NCBI GenBank assembly: GCA_030762935.1
Contig: CM060900.1
Location: forward strand, 400,677,132-400,741,131
Length of the DNA: 64,000 nt
Origin: Hymenopus coronatus
Lineage: Eukaryota; Arthropoda; Insecta; Mantodea; Hymenopodidae
Direction: 5' to 3'
Shown here: one piece after another, positions 1-12,200 of the stretch
How the letters are laid out: each line of letters begins with the position of its first letter
How positions within the stretch are numbered: the stretch's first letter is position 1
Program-made: the position numbers and the translations under genes
The notes under the pieces: generated by a model
The model's database searches: none
What the model was told of the DNA's origin: nothing
Seen by the model: only the letters and a program-made list of their open reading frames with translations

Positions 1-1095
1 AAACAGCTGATCAATGTCTAATGATTTGGATAGGGTTTTAGGTTACGCTTAGCAAGATTACAGCCATCATGTATGCGCATGCATTTATGTATATCACCTA
101 GCAGGTTCCAGTGCTTTTATGGTGTTTTATGTGAATGAACTGTTACGGACTTTTATTTATATAGCTATGATTATGGCCATTATTACAACTATAATCTTCA
201 TCATCATCATTAAACTTTTGTTTTATTGAAAAATCACATGGCTACTGATTTCAGGATACGAGTTTTCTTCCGTTAGCTCTAACATTTTGGTAGTTATTTA
301 CCAAGTTCTTCAGCTCGGGTCTCAACACATGTTGGGTCACTTAGCATCATAAAAATGACTATGTTCGGCTTCAAAATCAGGAGCTACTAGTATTTGAGTT
401 CAGGAAATGAAGAATGACCTGCTAAACTTATGCTCCCAGCATTGTATTCCAAGACACGCAACCCTAAAGCTTTATATGAAAAACACTGAACAAATCTTGT
501 GTTTATAAGGGTTGTATTCTTGTCTCTTACTTCTCCAAATTTAGTATAGGCAGGGCAAGAAACCAACTTTCTTTTCTTGTCGAGAGTAACAAACCCCCCA
601 GTTTTAATTGCATTTTTTGCATCTGGTTTTTGATAATGCGTTTTGGATTCTTTTAACGCATTCAGATTTGCGCTTCTGGCTGAAATAAGCACAACTGAGT
701 ATTTTCAACATGCATGTTTATATAAGAAAACACAAACTTCTTCCAGCTACTTCAGATTTACATTACCATCAACTTAGCATTCACCGAACATCAAAGAAGA
801 GTGATCGGAAGTAGCTCAGTGCTCGTTGTCTGATAGGCTCTTCATTCTCTAGAAATATGTACTCGTAGATCCTCACGATTGACCAGTTACCTCACCCACT
901 TTCAGGACCCTTATGTGCAGAGGTGTCCAAAGTCCCTGAACAAAGAACCGATATTAAGTTAGAGTCCTATTAAATCATACATAAAGGCTTAATTTCGAAC
1001 CATATAAGGTACAAAAGAGACTGGTGTGTTATGGGAACCTGTTATGACAACCTAGTATACCTTCTGGATAAAACAGGTTACAATGAATGGTACAG
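1..1095. other. AT-rich stretch without recognised gene
   Basis: No protein family, RNA gene or mobile element is recognised here. A 101-codon minus-strand frame at 387-692 gives no familiar motif and has no visible promoter or splice context, so it is not called. An A-box-like stretch near 811-835 (TAGCTCAGTG) lacks a matching B box and is probably an eroded SINE fragment. Confidence 0.6.
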
Positions 1096-1099
1096 ACAT

Positions 1100-1300
1100 T
1101 CTGCTGATTTGGAAAGGCAGATTCAGACTGAAAAAGTTGAATGTCATTACTAGGATTTGAACCACGGATCTTCCGGCCTCCGTCCGGTTTCTGTAATCTC
1201 TGAGATACCATGGCAACGTGCCATTAAATTCCCCAAATGGACTCGATATTTCCCCGGTATTTGTGAGATCACAAATTATTTTGAGGTGGCATACTCCAAT
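1100..1300 (-). repeat. tRNA-derived SINE, family a (diverged copy)
   Basis: On the minus strand the copy has an A-box region (TGGTATCTCAG), a B box GGTTCAAATCC and a tail matching TTTTTCAGTCTGA followed by a CCTTTCCAA block. Two further copies at 33440-33680 and 44220-44490 share the head, the tail and an upstream segment centred on CTCAAAATAATTTG. The tRNA-like part does not fold as a full cloverleaf, so this is a SINE rather than a tRNA gene. Confidence 0.75.
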
Positions 1301-1443
1301 GGCGCATGAACTTTAAGCACCAGACTTCGTAGTTTAAACAACTATTAGGTAAATCACTCTTAACTTTGTTCCGCACTAGCCCTGTAAAGGACAAGAGCTG
1401 GAAAGGCTGTTCATTTGAATAAAATATTGAATCTGACCCAAAC

Positions 1444-1665
1444 TGACCGTGCCGTGCTCGAGTGGTTAGACCACTCGCCTCTCAACCAAGCGGTCCGGGT
1501 TCGATCCCAGATGATCGCATGTGGGATTTGTGGTGGACAAAGTGGCGCAGGAGCCTGTTTTCTCCGGGTTCTCCGGTTTCCCCCGCCATCGCAATCCACT
1601 GGTGATCCATCTTCATTCTATTTATCATCAGGGTCATTGCCTGCTGTGCCATGGTGGTAAAAGAA
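1444..1665 (+). repeat. tRNA-derived SINE, family b
   Basis: The head resembles a Ser/Leu-class tRNA: an A box in CTCGAGTGGTTAGACC and a B box GGGTTCGATCCC. The body (GTGGACAAAG, TTTTCTCCGG, ATCCATCTTCATTC) recurs at 25152-25375 on the plus strand and at 50588-50842 on the minus strand. The 3' end degenerates where other copies read GGCGCCACAAGTAGTAAA. Pol III-type promoter boxes plus multiple dispersed copies support the SINE call. Confidence 0.85.
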
Positions 1666-1669
1666 TCCG

Positions 1670-3270
1670 TAAACAGCATACATTCACAAGAAAATCTACC
1701 ACCTTGAGATATCATTACTATGTTCTTCAAAGAAAATTATATTGGGATGCGAAACATTTTTCACACGTTTGACAAAAAGCAAACTTGCTACAATATAAAA
1801 TGTGCATTTGGGGTCAGCCCATCCCCCATGTTTAGAAGTGATTATTATTTTCTAGTTATAGACCGTGTGTACTGGCTGGCTTGGATGGAATGGATACTGA
1901 GCAGTAAGGTGTGTGGCCTACTTGTTTTGGGGATTTATATAATAACGTATCTAGAGTGGGTTAGGAGTTATCCCTGCCACTGCGCATCGTTAGGGGGGGT
2001 AGTAGGTTCAGGGTAGAGTTTTGTTGCGCATGCAAAGATGGGAGGGATAAGTGACCTCAGGTTTGAAGGTACAGGAGGGGATGCATTCCGGGAGCTGTAA
2101 ATAAGTACGCCAAGAGGTGCAAGAAGACATGGTACTTTTACTATCACTCAGAGGAGTTAACGAGATTACAGCTTAAGGATCTATGGGGAGAACCCAATGG
2201 GTTACCATAATTCCACAGAACTCGCCTGGTACATTATGCTCTGCTGGAAGTTAAACGCTTTGAAAATAGCTTTGCTCCTGTACTCAAAGTCGATCAAAGG
2301 TGCGTCAAGCTGCGTCTATGGTTCAGCTGCAAGAGCTCTTCGTAACCTACTTTTCAAAGTTATTAATCTAAAATCACGTTTATTCCAGCGTTGCCTTATG
2401 AAGTCACGACTATGCCATCATTTACGACATCTCACCATCAGTTTCGATTGCTCAAACTGGTGCAACATTACCTCCTACTGAATTAAATAGCTTATTTACC
2501 CAAAATGACCATCGGGTACCCTACAATATCCTCTTTGGAGGGTACGATCATTGTAAGTATTCTAAATTTGCAACATGTAGCTTCCTGGCGGAAACTGCTG
2601 AAGCTCTGTTGTGATTAGTTTTTCACTCGTGTTATCGTGGGACGATCACCATACGGAAACAGCAAATCACTTGATATGTTGTTGGTGTTAGGGGAGTATC
2701 AACGTATAGCAGACAAACACGAACACTTTAGAGCCAAATTTTTTCAGATAGATAATTCCCAAATCCATTAATGGGAACGATTGCGGAACCAAGGTGATGG
2801 AACATATTGATAATGACCACCTTTTAAGAATCATTGTGTGCAGACGAATATATGTTTGGGATGATGGCTGCAATAACGAACACCACTGCACAGAAGAAAG
2901 GTCCTATTGCAGTAATACATTGGAAGCCCAATGTTGCCTTACTGTGAGTGTTTGAAGGGCATGTTAACTACGAAATCATTGGCCTCCATAAGAAACTGCA
3001 ACAACACTATTCTAAAATAAACCCACTGCTCCGATACACTGTTAAGAACATTAATATACCCTATTAGAGAATGTGCCACTATCTATTTACATCTTTTAAT
3101 TTTAACTTAGTAATTAACGAACACAATCTAATTCGCAACCATTTATCTAATGATCAGTAAGAATTAACGCACATCATGCTGTAACGATTATCATCTAATG
3201 GTTACTAATAATTAACAGACACATTCTACTGATACATATTGTTATCAGCAAACATTGCTACAACAATCTA
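1670..3270. other. intergenic, no recognised gene
   Basis: Short unmatched frames only. The segment 3060-3260 is rich in variants of TAACGATTA and ATTAACA that also appear near 4500-4560 and 29735-29930, suggesting a very degraded dispersed repeat. Nothing else can be supported. Confidence 0.55.
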
Positions 3271-3421
3271 TCCTAACAACTAGGTTTTACTTTCTCTACA
3301 CGTACAATGTACATAGTGTATAGAGAAGTTATTGCATTGCACCCAAACATTCGATACAGAGGTTTCACCAGATATACACGTTTTAGGGTCCCCTTTATAA
3401 AAAACGTTTTTATAAAAGCCC

Positions 3422-3454
<33 letters not shown>

Positions 3455-3470
3455 GCGTGTGTCCGTGTGC
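3422..3470. repeat. (TG)n microsatellite
   Basis: An uninterrupted TG run followed by imperfect TGTCCG variants, inside R1. R1 copies in E2 have only a short GTGTGTGTG at the same place, so this run expanded locally. Confidence 0.95.
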
Positions 3471-3565
3471 CTGTGAGCACCGTAACTCAAAAACGAAAAC
3501 TCGGTTAAATACCAAACTTGGTACTTAAGTTAAGTATTTTTCAGGGATCCGACACGAAGACTTTC

Positions 3566-3845
3566 AAATGAAATGAAATGGCGTGTTATTTATGGACGCT
3601 CTTTAACTACAATGTTTCACTCTATATTGGGCGTGAAAGACCGCTTAATTTTGCTCAGCGGCCTCTCTATCAGGCTTGAGGTTCTTTTACGTGCCGTAAA
3701 TCTACGACACGGGACCAACGGCTTTACTTCCCTTCCGAAGGAAGCCATGCTAAGAATTTTTACGCCCGAAAAAAATCCATCGTCCTCCTCCGGGTTTGAA
3801 CCTGCGACTTTGGGTACCACCACGGAGGCCGACGAACGTAGACTT
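3566..3845 (-). repeat. SINE family c, nested in R1
   Basis: On the minus strand a B box (GGTTCAAACCC) is followed by a body with TAGCATGGCTTCCTTCGG, an AGTAAAGCCG block and GTAAAAGAACC. The same body lies on the plus strand at 22740-22925. The R1 sequence resumes on either side, so this SINE inserted after R1. GACTTT occurs at both edges and may be the remnant of a target duplication. Confidence 0.75.
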
Positions 3846-4440
3846 TGAGAACCCCCACCAAAGTATCCTTTATATGGAAAAAATTCGAAAACTTTAACTT
3901 AATTTATAATTTTCTCAAAAATGGCTTTAACGACTTTGATTAAAATATAGTATATAAAAGACATTTATATGATAAATAAAATGTATATCTTGAATTTTCT
4001 GGGAATTACCTCTAAAGATCTCTTTATTCTGAATGAGTTTTGCTGAATTTTACTTAACTAGTAAACCGTAGGAGATAGACAAAAATGTAAACCACGTTAA
4101 AATATACAATTTATGTCATATACTTTTTTTTTTTTTCATGGAATTGACCATTTCTGAGATATTTCTTTTTATTTGTTTCAGATTTAAAATATTTACAATT
4201 TTCTTACACTACAGGCCCTGCATAGAAACGGATTGCAACCTCTTAGTAACCACCTTTTGAATGATTTGATTATCCCTTTAGCGATTATTTTCCTTCTACT
4301 TACAAAAAGCAAGTAATTAAGACAACTTCTGTTAATGTTTATCTCGATTACTATAAATTAGAGAGAAAATATTATTTTTAACAATAATTTGTTGCAGTGA
4401 TGTAGAGAAAATAATGTGAACGGAACACATCCGATTGTTT

Positions 4441-6190
4441 GTCATATAATGGTTGGTTAATATTCTGATGTTTTAATTCAGGATGAAACGGACGCGATCT
4501 ACTATAACGATCATTAGTCACCGAATATTATAAGAATTAACACAGACATTCTACAGTAACATGGAGTTCAACAACAGTCCCTCAACATCCCAATTTGGAT
4601 TTAGGAAATTGATATCAACAGAAAATGCTCTATACATGCTCACTTCTAAAGTGAGCATCCTTGGGTAAAAAGGAACTACCATAATGAATATCCTGTAACT
4701 TAGATAAGGCATTTGAACAGAGTGATCACAACCTTTGCTACAAAATTTAAAATTGTATGTCTTCAATGAGCTCTCTATAAATTGGTTCAGATATTACTTA
4801 CCAATATAATCCAGAAAACGAAGGTCAATGGTTGTGTTTCTGAATCAGGAGCTATTATTAATGGTGTACCACAGGTTTTATATTTTGCTGTTTGTAGGTT
4901 TTAATATTTATAATTTACTTGTCATACAAGCTTAGCAGAGTCCAATGGCGGTGCGATTTGCAAATGATTCCCCACATCAAAATTGACAGATTCAGTCAAT
5001 AAAACATCTGAACAAATCAACATTTGATTTGATAGTAGGAAGCTTTCGTTAGACTGTGAGAAAGTAAACTTTATTCAACCCAAAAGAAGCATAAGTAAGT
5101 AAATTAATTAATAATCAGGAGCAATAATGACACAATTAAAATTACTTGATTAAAATTTTCTTGGACTGCAAATATATGAAGAGGCCAGGTGGAAAAAATA
5201 GATAAAATCATGCTGCCAAAACTTAGATTTCTTGCTTTGTGTTATGAAACTTAAAGAATTTCCCCTTAATCAAAATACCTTAAGAACTGCATGTTGTAAC
5301 TGCGCTCTGCGGCCGTAATCACCGAACGTGTGTGAATGGCCTGCTTCGGAAGTTATAACTGATGATTGGCATTCATTGTTACACCTATGTTCGTGGATAT
5401 GTGTGCCGGTTGCAAGCTCTTTTGACACCACGGTTACGATTGCAAGACGTGTACGGATGGACACTTGTACCGTTGGAAGGTTCCTTGACGTCAAAACCCG
5501 GCATTGTTACACCTGAGTGAGATTTTGACACCTGCGGTAGTTTGCACGTGCGGTTTTTTTTTCTGGAAATTTCCTGCCGCATAATTGACAGGTATGAAAA
5601 GGAGAACGAAGCCTTCCCAGAGCTGTTTCGACGGCAAATTCGTTGCGAGCAGTAGTAGTCGTTGTAACGAATATGAAAGGAAACTATGCAGCAGAATTCT
5701 TACGGAAGCATTTAAGAAAAGCGCTTATTGTTGAACAGATTCTCATTATAAAGAGTTTATAGAAGAAATAAAAAGTTGTTGCAGAAAAAGTGAGTTTTTG
5801 TTAGCGCTGGGCTTCGCTATACATGTAGGCACTTATTTAAAACCTCCAAAAATGTTTACCCTTGCTGGTGAGTAAATATATTATTTCTTGAGCTATCTTG
5901 CAGATAATTGCAGTAATACTTTACAACAAATCTTAAGGTCATGACCACGACATAAGGCATCGAGGTGACCTGCAAGGACCAGCAAATAGCTTAATGCTGC
6001 TCCAAAAAAATGTTACTATTCTGAAATAACATTAAAAATGGACTTCCATGATACCTAAAACTATTACGCAATCCTAATCAACATAATATTTCCAAGAATG
6101 ATTTAAAGAGATTCCCTTTATGCTCACTACCCATATACGTAGTTACTATAGAGGAATTCTTTAATATATCCTGCATCAGGTAAATATTCA
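4441..6190. other. intergenic, no recognised gene
   Basis: Overlapping opposite-strand frames at 5270-5580 look like chance openings in a slightly GC-richer patch. No domain, repeat partner or regulatory site could be supported. Confidence 0.55.
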
Positions 6191-6192
6191 AT

Positions 6193-6440
6193 ACATGAGG
6201 CCGCCTCGGTAATGTGGGGGTAGCGTGTCTGCCTGCAATCAAGAGGTTGCGAGTTCAAATCTCGCTTAGTGTGGATTACCCAGAGAGTTTTTTTTTTTTT
6301 TTCTTGAGGTTTTCCCATATCCTGAGAAGACGAATGTCGAGTGACTTTAACGTGCATTGACCGCAAAATAATTTAAGCATCCTTTCACCGATTTCATTCA
6401 TCGTCCGATTAACCAACCAGGTTACAGGTCGTTGAGTTAA
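6193..6440 (+). repeat. tRNA-derived SINE, family d
   Basis: The tRNA-like head carries an A-box region (GGTAATGTGGGGGTAGCG) and a B box (GAGTTCAAATCTCGC) at suitable spacing, followed by an unrelated body containing a T run and GACGAATGTCGAGTG. The head resembles a processed pol III transcript rather than an intact tRNA gene. No second copy is present in the window. Confidence 0.7.
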
Positions 6441-6683
6441 AGAAAAATCTGTACTTGTTGTAGACTGGATGTATTTTTGATTTACGCTTGTTCATTATTC
6501 TTTGTCCCATTTAATGCATGTTGAGAGGTTCACTCTTGAAATAGTCGTGGTTTAGAAATTGTCACATTCTGTTACATATTGCATGATGAGAGAAGAAACA
6601 AGAGGAAGTAAAGAAAATCAATTATCTTGGTGTAGAGTTTTTAATCAGTCATGCTGCTTACTTCATAATTATATGGCATTTTC

Positions 6684-6689
6684 AATGTC
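6684..6689. repeat. left target site duplication of E1 (AATGTC)
   Basis: AATGTC directly precedes the first base of the left TIR and is repeated immediately after the right TIR at 15079-15084. Six-bp duplications are characteristic of Maverick/Polinton integration. Confidence 0.92.
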
Positions 6690-6867
6690 AGTAGTTAATA
6701 TAGAGCGGTTCTGGGCCAGGGGCAAGTGGGCATACATGGGAAAGATAGGGAATACACGGGGCGTGTGTACTCTAGCATGAGCATATATCGGAGAGATAGG
6801 GAATTCAAGGAGGGGGGGGGGAACTTAAACCCAGGTTCAGTGTATTAGGAACATTTGTTCAGTGCTT
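6690..6867 (+). repeat. E1 left terminal inverted repeat
   Basis: The first 178 bases match the reverse complement of 14904-15078 with scattered substitutions and differences in G-tract length. The outermost bases are AG, as known for Polintons. In protein-primed replicons the terminus is where the terminal protein starts synthesis. Confidence 0.93.
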
Positions 6868-8110
6868 ATATCTCCTGAACGGCTTAAGATAGAACAATGG
6901 GCTGAAAAGTGATGAACTCCTCTCTTTACAGGGGATCAAGGACATTTACCGCAGAGGCTCTAAATACCTTGGGTTCGAATCTAGGTGGATATATTAAATT
7001 TTAGCTTCATATATCTCCTAAACTAATTTAGATAAAGACTTCCAATAAAGTGTATTCAATAGATATGAATTGGTGTAATGCTATGAGTATACATCAGTTT
7101 ACCTTAGCGTCCTGGGTTCGATGCGAAAACTTAAACCCGATTTTCTCAGAAACTTTTAATTCTAGCATGATGGGACGCAGGTTATATGGTAACTATTATT
7201 GCGTTACTTCAGATTAAATTATAACTTGTAATCCTGGGTCCTTGGTTCGAATCCATAGCTTTCGATGACTTTTTAAGTTTTGGGCTGAAACCTGTACTAT
7301 AAGACCTAAATTAACATAGGAAAGCTAGTGTTAATGGCCTTAGCATGTCAAACTATGATTATTTATTGATTTTAACCTGAAGGGTCTCGGTTCGATTCTA
7401 GATTCATATATGAAACTTTAATCCCTTATAGGGACCATACTAATTTAGATATTGACTTCGGACAAACTTTATTCAGTATACAGCATTACGGGAAATGCTA
7501 ATTATATATAGATTTACCTGAAGGTCCTGGGTTTGAGCAAAATCTTTAAAAATAAGTATCTCAGGAACTATTAATCCTAACGAGACGTTGCAAGCCTCCA
7601 ACATAGTTATTGTTACACGGCAACAGTTTTGAGAAAAAATTATGAGGTTGTGGTCCTTGGTTCGACTTTATAACTTTCGAGGACATTTTAAGTTTTGAGC
7701 GTAATTCTCAACTATTAGCCCGAAATTACCAGGAATACGTGTATATTGATGCTTTTAGCACATGCATTTAAGATTCGAAGTGCTTCTTAGTCTAGAGTAC
7801 CCGCTTCGATCTCCGACTCTAATGGACCTTAATTCTAGAGTGAATAGCTCTTAAGAGGAATGGACTTGAAGAGAGCGAATAAAGCGGAAGCGGTTGCCCC
7901 TATCTCCATTCTTGAATATTATACAAATAAAAAAGATAGCATTAGGGCCTTAGTTGGAGTCTATCAAGGGTCCGTTTTATAACTTCTAAACTAAGAGTGT
8001 TATATAACTTAAATAAATATACACAATAAGGGCTAATATTGGGAATACAAAATTGGTTAATAGCTTTATAAAAAGAACACGGGTTCGATTCCCGACCATT
8101 CATGACAGCA
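6868..8110 (+). repeat. E1 left array: higher-order tandem repeat with B-box-like cores
   Basis: Eight GGTTCGA-like cores (first base at 6972, 7115, 7244, 7389, 7530, 7659, 7802 and 8092) recur at about 129-145 bp, the last after a double step. Cores three apart are separated by 413-417 bp, and the sequence between them aligns best at that offset: for example the block after the core at 7244 (CTTTCGATGACTTTTTAAG) matches the block after 7659. The array is therefore a 415-bp higher-order repeat of three subunits. Each core, often preceded by CCTGGG or CCTTGG, matches the tRNA T-arm/B-box consensus, but no A box or cloverleaf is evident. It contains no long reading frame. Confidence 0.8.
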
Positions 8111-8339
8111 GTTTTTAGGATTTCATGTGCACTGCAACTTTTAAAGCTGAATAACCCCTGAAACGCGTATGTAAATGTATTAATATGCTGAATTACCTAT
8201 ATACAACAACTTGATCATTACGGTCTATACTTCGAATGCCGAAAACTTGGAGAAAATGCAACTAAATTAAATAATACTTGAATCAATACGGGTATGCTCC
8301 TACGATGCTGCCCTGGGGCTATATAGCCTAACAATTAGT

Positions 8340-9060
8340 GAAAATATGACGAAATCAGGATTTTTAGGGGGGACGAAGATGAGCTAACCTGTTGGATAAC
8401 GTTTATGTGGAAACAACAGGGGCAATGATGAAGAGACTTCCAACTTCACATGCTGAATACTAGTTTAAATTAAAATCAATCACCTGCGGTGCCACAAGTA
8501 GTAAAAGCGGTCGCTAAGCACTACCAAAAATGAAAATGTATGAATTTATCAGTATAAAAGTACATAAAGGCTAAAAAAATATATTAAAATATACAAAAAC
8601 TAGCGACTGACATAATTTAACGTCTTAAAGGTTATAAAATATGGGTGTCTTGTACTAGTGTGGGGAGTGAATACAGTTGGTCTAGCTGCTGTCCTTCTAT
8701 CGTGGGTAGTGGGTGATATGGAAGGAGAGCATGTCTGAACATGATGAATCAAGAATAGGCATGCTGAAAACAAGGCTTTCAGGAGGTGATATTAAATAGT
8801 GACGTATGAGGTTGGGAAGAACATGCAGGGGGATGGGTTAAAACATGAAAACCGGTTTTAGGGAGGGGAAGGCAGATGCTTTTATGGGGAACAACAGCGG
8901 GAAATGGATGTTGAACTTTCAACTGTACGTGTTTAATCCTCGATTATATGATAATTCATGGGTTTGTGTATATAAAAACTATAAAATCTATTAAACATGA
9001 AAAAACCGTATTTGATATATAATTCAACTTCTTAAAGGCTCTAAAATGTGAGTTCTAACT
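8340..9060 (+). repeat. diverged tandem duplication in E1 with a SINE-b fragment
   Basis: Blocks in 8340-8660 recur in 8840-9060: a TTTTAGGG-type block, AACAACAGG then ATGATG/ATGGATG, and CTTAAAGG then TAAAAT. The offset is about 478 bp before and about 408 bp after a family-b SINE fragment (CGGTGCCACAAGTAGTAAA, near 8485-8505) that is present only in the first copy. The extra length fits insertion of that fragment after duplication. No protein is encoded. Confidence 0.55.
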
Positions 9061-9124
9061 CGAGCAGGAAACGCAGAAAAAACAGGGAAATGACATTGCT
9101 TAAGTCACATGACCTCCTAGCAGG

Positions 9125-9162
9125 TATATATAGGAGGGGATGTCTATAGGAGATCTTCATTG
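9125..9162 (+). promoter_or_regulatory. TATA promoter and initiator for the E1 polymerase
   Basis: TATATATA lies at 9125-9132, and an arthropod-type initiator (TCATTG, A at 9159) sits about 34 bp downstream. The TATA is flanked by CCTCC and GGAGG, which could form a small dyad. With a start at 9159, the first ATG in the transcript is 9296, which opens the zinc-finger and polymerase frame. Confidence 0.6.
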
Positions 9163-9295
9163 TGGCAGTTTGCTTCGAGTCGAGTTTATTAGCTCCTCTT
9201 AGTGAAACCAACTACCAATAGCGAGAAGATCGTGTTACGGCGATAAAAGTTCTGTCCTTTTTATCATACTAAGAAGTATTCATCAGATTGGAGAC

Positions 9296-12200
9296 ATGCA
9301 GAAAGCTACATTCAGCGGGGTATCTGCGAGCTGTACTTCTGGCTACAGTTGTATTAAGTGCGCAAAAAGCTTTCAAAGGAGCTATAACAAGAGACGCCAT
9401 GAAATGAGCTGCGGATAACTCTTCAAATGTAAACATTGTGCTGCAACCTTCAGCAGCGGATACAATGGAATTCGTCATGAAGAGCATTGCGGAGCAGGCA
9501 TGCCTCTGAAGAAAACAAAAACCGAGCCTACCCGACATGAACTATTGACTACAGTGGATAATGAATGCGACATGAAAGAATACGAGACTTCGTTTGAAGG
9601 ACGTCTCAAATCTTACTTCATCCGATGCAATTCAAGCAAGGACATGAAGACTTACCTACAGGAAGCTAAACATAGGATTATAAAATCTGTTCAAAAAGAG
9701 CTTGCCATACATAAAGCTTTGAAGATTAACCTGTTAGTGGAGTGCCGATTTGTAAATAGTTCTGGAGAAACTACGGACAAGACCTTCAAAACCAGGAATC
9801 ATGCGGTGTTTCTAGAAACTGATTTAGACACCATACTGGAGACGAAATTCAAGAAACTAGATGCTGAAATGGATGAATCACAACTTAAAGGAAGCAATTG
9901 GCTTCTGCTTGCTGTAGGGGGGGGGGTACGCCTTCGAATTAACAAATACAATCCTCTTCGCGGAAGCAGTTATATTCCTCTACCTACATCTATAGAGGCG
10001 AAAAAAACGTGTGTAAACCCTCAGAACCGTCGTGATGAGCGGTGCTTTTTATACGCCATCCTTGCTCAATTTGTTAACAACAAGCCTCAACGTGTCAGCA
10101 AATACAAGAGACTCGAGGAAAAATATGACTTCACGTGCATCACATTTCCCACACCATTGTCTGAAATCCCTGCATTTGAAAAGAAAAATAAAATATCTGT
10201 CAACGCGTTTGGACTGGATGAAAAGAAAGAAGTGTTTCCAATAAAGTTTGTGGAGGAAGAACTTGTTGATCATCACGACCATCTTCTTCTGAGTGATGGA
10301 AAAGGCACGTATCACTATGTATATATCAAGAACTTTGGGAAACTTATTCGAGAACAAAAGACAAAATATGAAGGACAAGTGTACACCTGTAAACGCTGCT
10401 TCACCCAATTTGATGGGCGATATGGACGAAGCGGAGTGCAAAAATTGGAGGAACATGCTATCTGTAGGAATCATGCTGTCGCTAGGATAGTTATGCCTAC
10501 AAAGGAGACCTCTATCGTTCAGTTTAAAAATGTGGAAAGGATGATAAAACTCCCTTATGTCATCTATGCGGATTTTGAGAGTATTCTTAGTCCGTATTAC
10601 TCATGCGAGTCTAATCCGGAAGCTTCCTACACAACACCATATCAGAAGCATTCTCCAATGAGTTTCGCTGTTTACGTCAAACCAGCGTCATCTGTTGAGC
10701 TGCTGCAGACTGATCTTCCTATTGTCCCTTATGTATACAGAGGATATGATGCTGCTGAGAAATTTATGGATTATCTAATATCTCTTGCAAATAAGATCAG
10801 CAGTATATACACATCTGCTAAACCTCTTAAACTATCGGACCAACAACAGGAGGATTTCGAGTCTTCTACCGAATGCTAGTTGTGTAATAAAAATCAGTGA
10901 AGAAAACTGGAAAGTTAGGGATCATGACCATTTGACTGGGGAATATCGCGGGAGTCTTCATAATAAATGCAGTCTATCCTGCAAAACACCTAGGTATATT
11001 CCTGTCTTCATGCACAACTTAAGCGGATATGATTCTCATTTCATCGCTAAACAGTTAGGCTGTACAAGTGAAAGAGTGAAGGTGATTCCGTGCTCAGAAG
11101 AAAAGTATATTTCATTCTCAAAGCATGTTGGAGATATTAAGCTTCGGTTTGTGGATACATACCGTTTCCTCAGTTCAAGTTTGGATAAACTAACAAAAAC
11201 CCTAACATCATTTCCTGAAACATGCAAACAGTTTGGAGAAGAGAAGATTGGTTTGGTGACTCGCAAAGGAGTATTTCCCTATGATTACATTACATCATAG
11301 CATGTTTTAAAAGAAACATGCTTGCCTCCAAAGGAAGCGTTCTACAATAGACTAAGTGAAGAGGAAATCAATGATCAAGACTACGAACTTGCTAAAAATG
11401 TATGGGATCAGTTTAATGTCCGAAATTTGGGGGAATACAGTGATCACTACTTAACCTCAGACGTTCTATTACTCGCAGATGTTTTTGAAGCCTTCAGAGA
11501 GCAAACATTGAATACTCATAAAGTTGATCCTGCACATTACTTTACATCTCCAGGACTAACCTGAGACGCTATGCTTTTGTATACCGGAATTGAACTAGAA
11601 TTATTAATGGATTATGAGCAGCTTCTCATGGTAGAATCAGGAATAAGAGGAGGATTATGTCAGGTGTCTCATCGGTATGCCCAGGCTAACAACACTTACA
11701 TCTTACATGGAGGAGTTTGATCTCAATAAACCAACTCAATTTATTACATACGAAGACGCAAATAACCAATATGGATGGGCTATGCAGCATCCACTGCCTT
11801 ATGGATGATTTCAGTGGACAGTATCTCCCGACAGTATTAATATAGAAACACTAAAAGAAGATGATCCTCTTGGATACATATTCGAAGTTGATGTGGATTA
11901 CCCTACTGAGCTTCCCGATCTACATAATGATTTGCCGTTCCTACCTGAGTGTCTGAAACGAAAGAATTCAAGTGTAAAGAAACTAATTGCTCACCTTGGA
12001 ATCAGGAAGAAGTATGTTGTACATTACATGGCGTTAAAACAGGCACTCTCACATGGACTACGACTGACAAAAATCCATCGAGTGCTACAGTTTCAACAAT
12101 CGTGCTGGTTAAAACCTTACATAGCGTTTAATAACAAGCTGAGGCAACAGGCTAGAAATGACTTTGAAAAGGATCTGCACAAACTCTTCAACAATGCTAT

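Larger units (their letters stand above)
3275..4440 (+). repeat. dispersed repeat R1, copy with nested SINE
   Basis: The copy starts with TTTACTTTCTCTACACGTAC and contains recurring blocks: a CTCGGTATCGAA-like block (degraded here), ACACGAAGA, CTTGAATTTTCTGGGAA and CATTTCTGAGATATTTC, ending near AACAATAATTTGTTGCAG. The same blocks in the same order recur in both arms of E2, and partly at 24560-25640, 29970-31290 and 54130-54400. A family-c SINE is inserted at 3566-3845. No protein is visible, so R1 is probably a non-autonomous element of about 1.1 kb. Its class is unknown. Confidence 0.7.

Noticed and set aside
387..692. 101-codon minus-strand frame
   Set aside because: No recognisable motif, no start or splice context, and the length is possible by chance in 64 kb.
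6972..8105. Cluster of tRNA genes in E1
   Set aside because: Only the T-arm-like core recurs. A boxes and cloverleaf partners are missing and the spacing is set by a tandem repeat.
10049..10474. 141-codon frame antisense to the polymerase
   Set aside because: Shadow of the real polymerase frame on the opposite strand.
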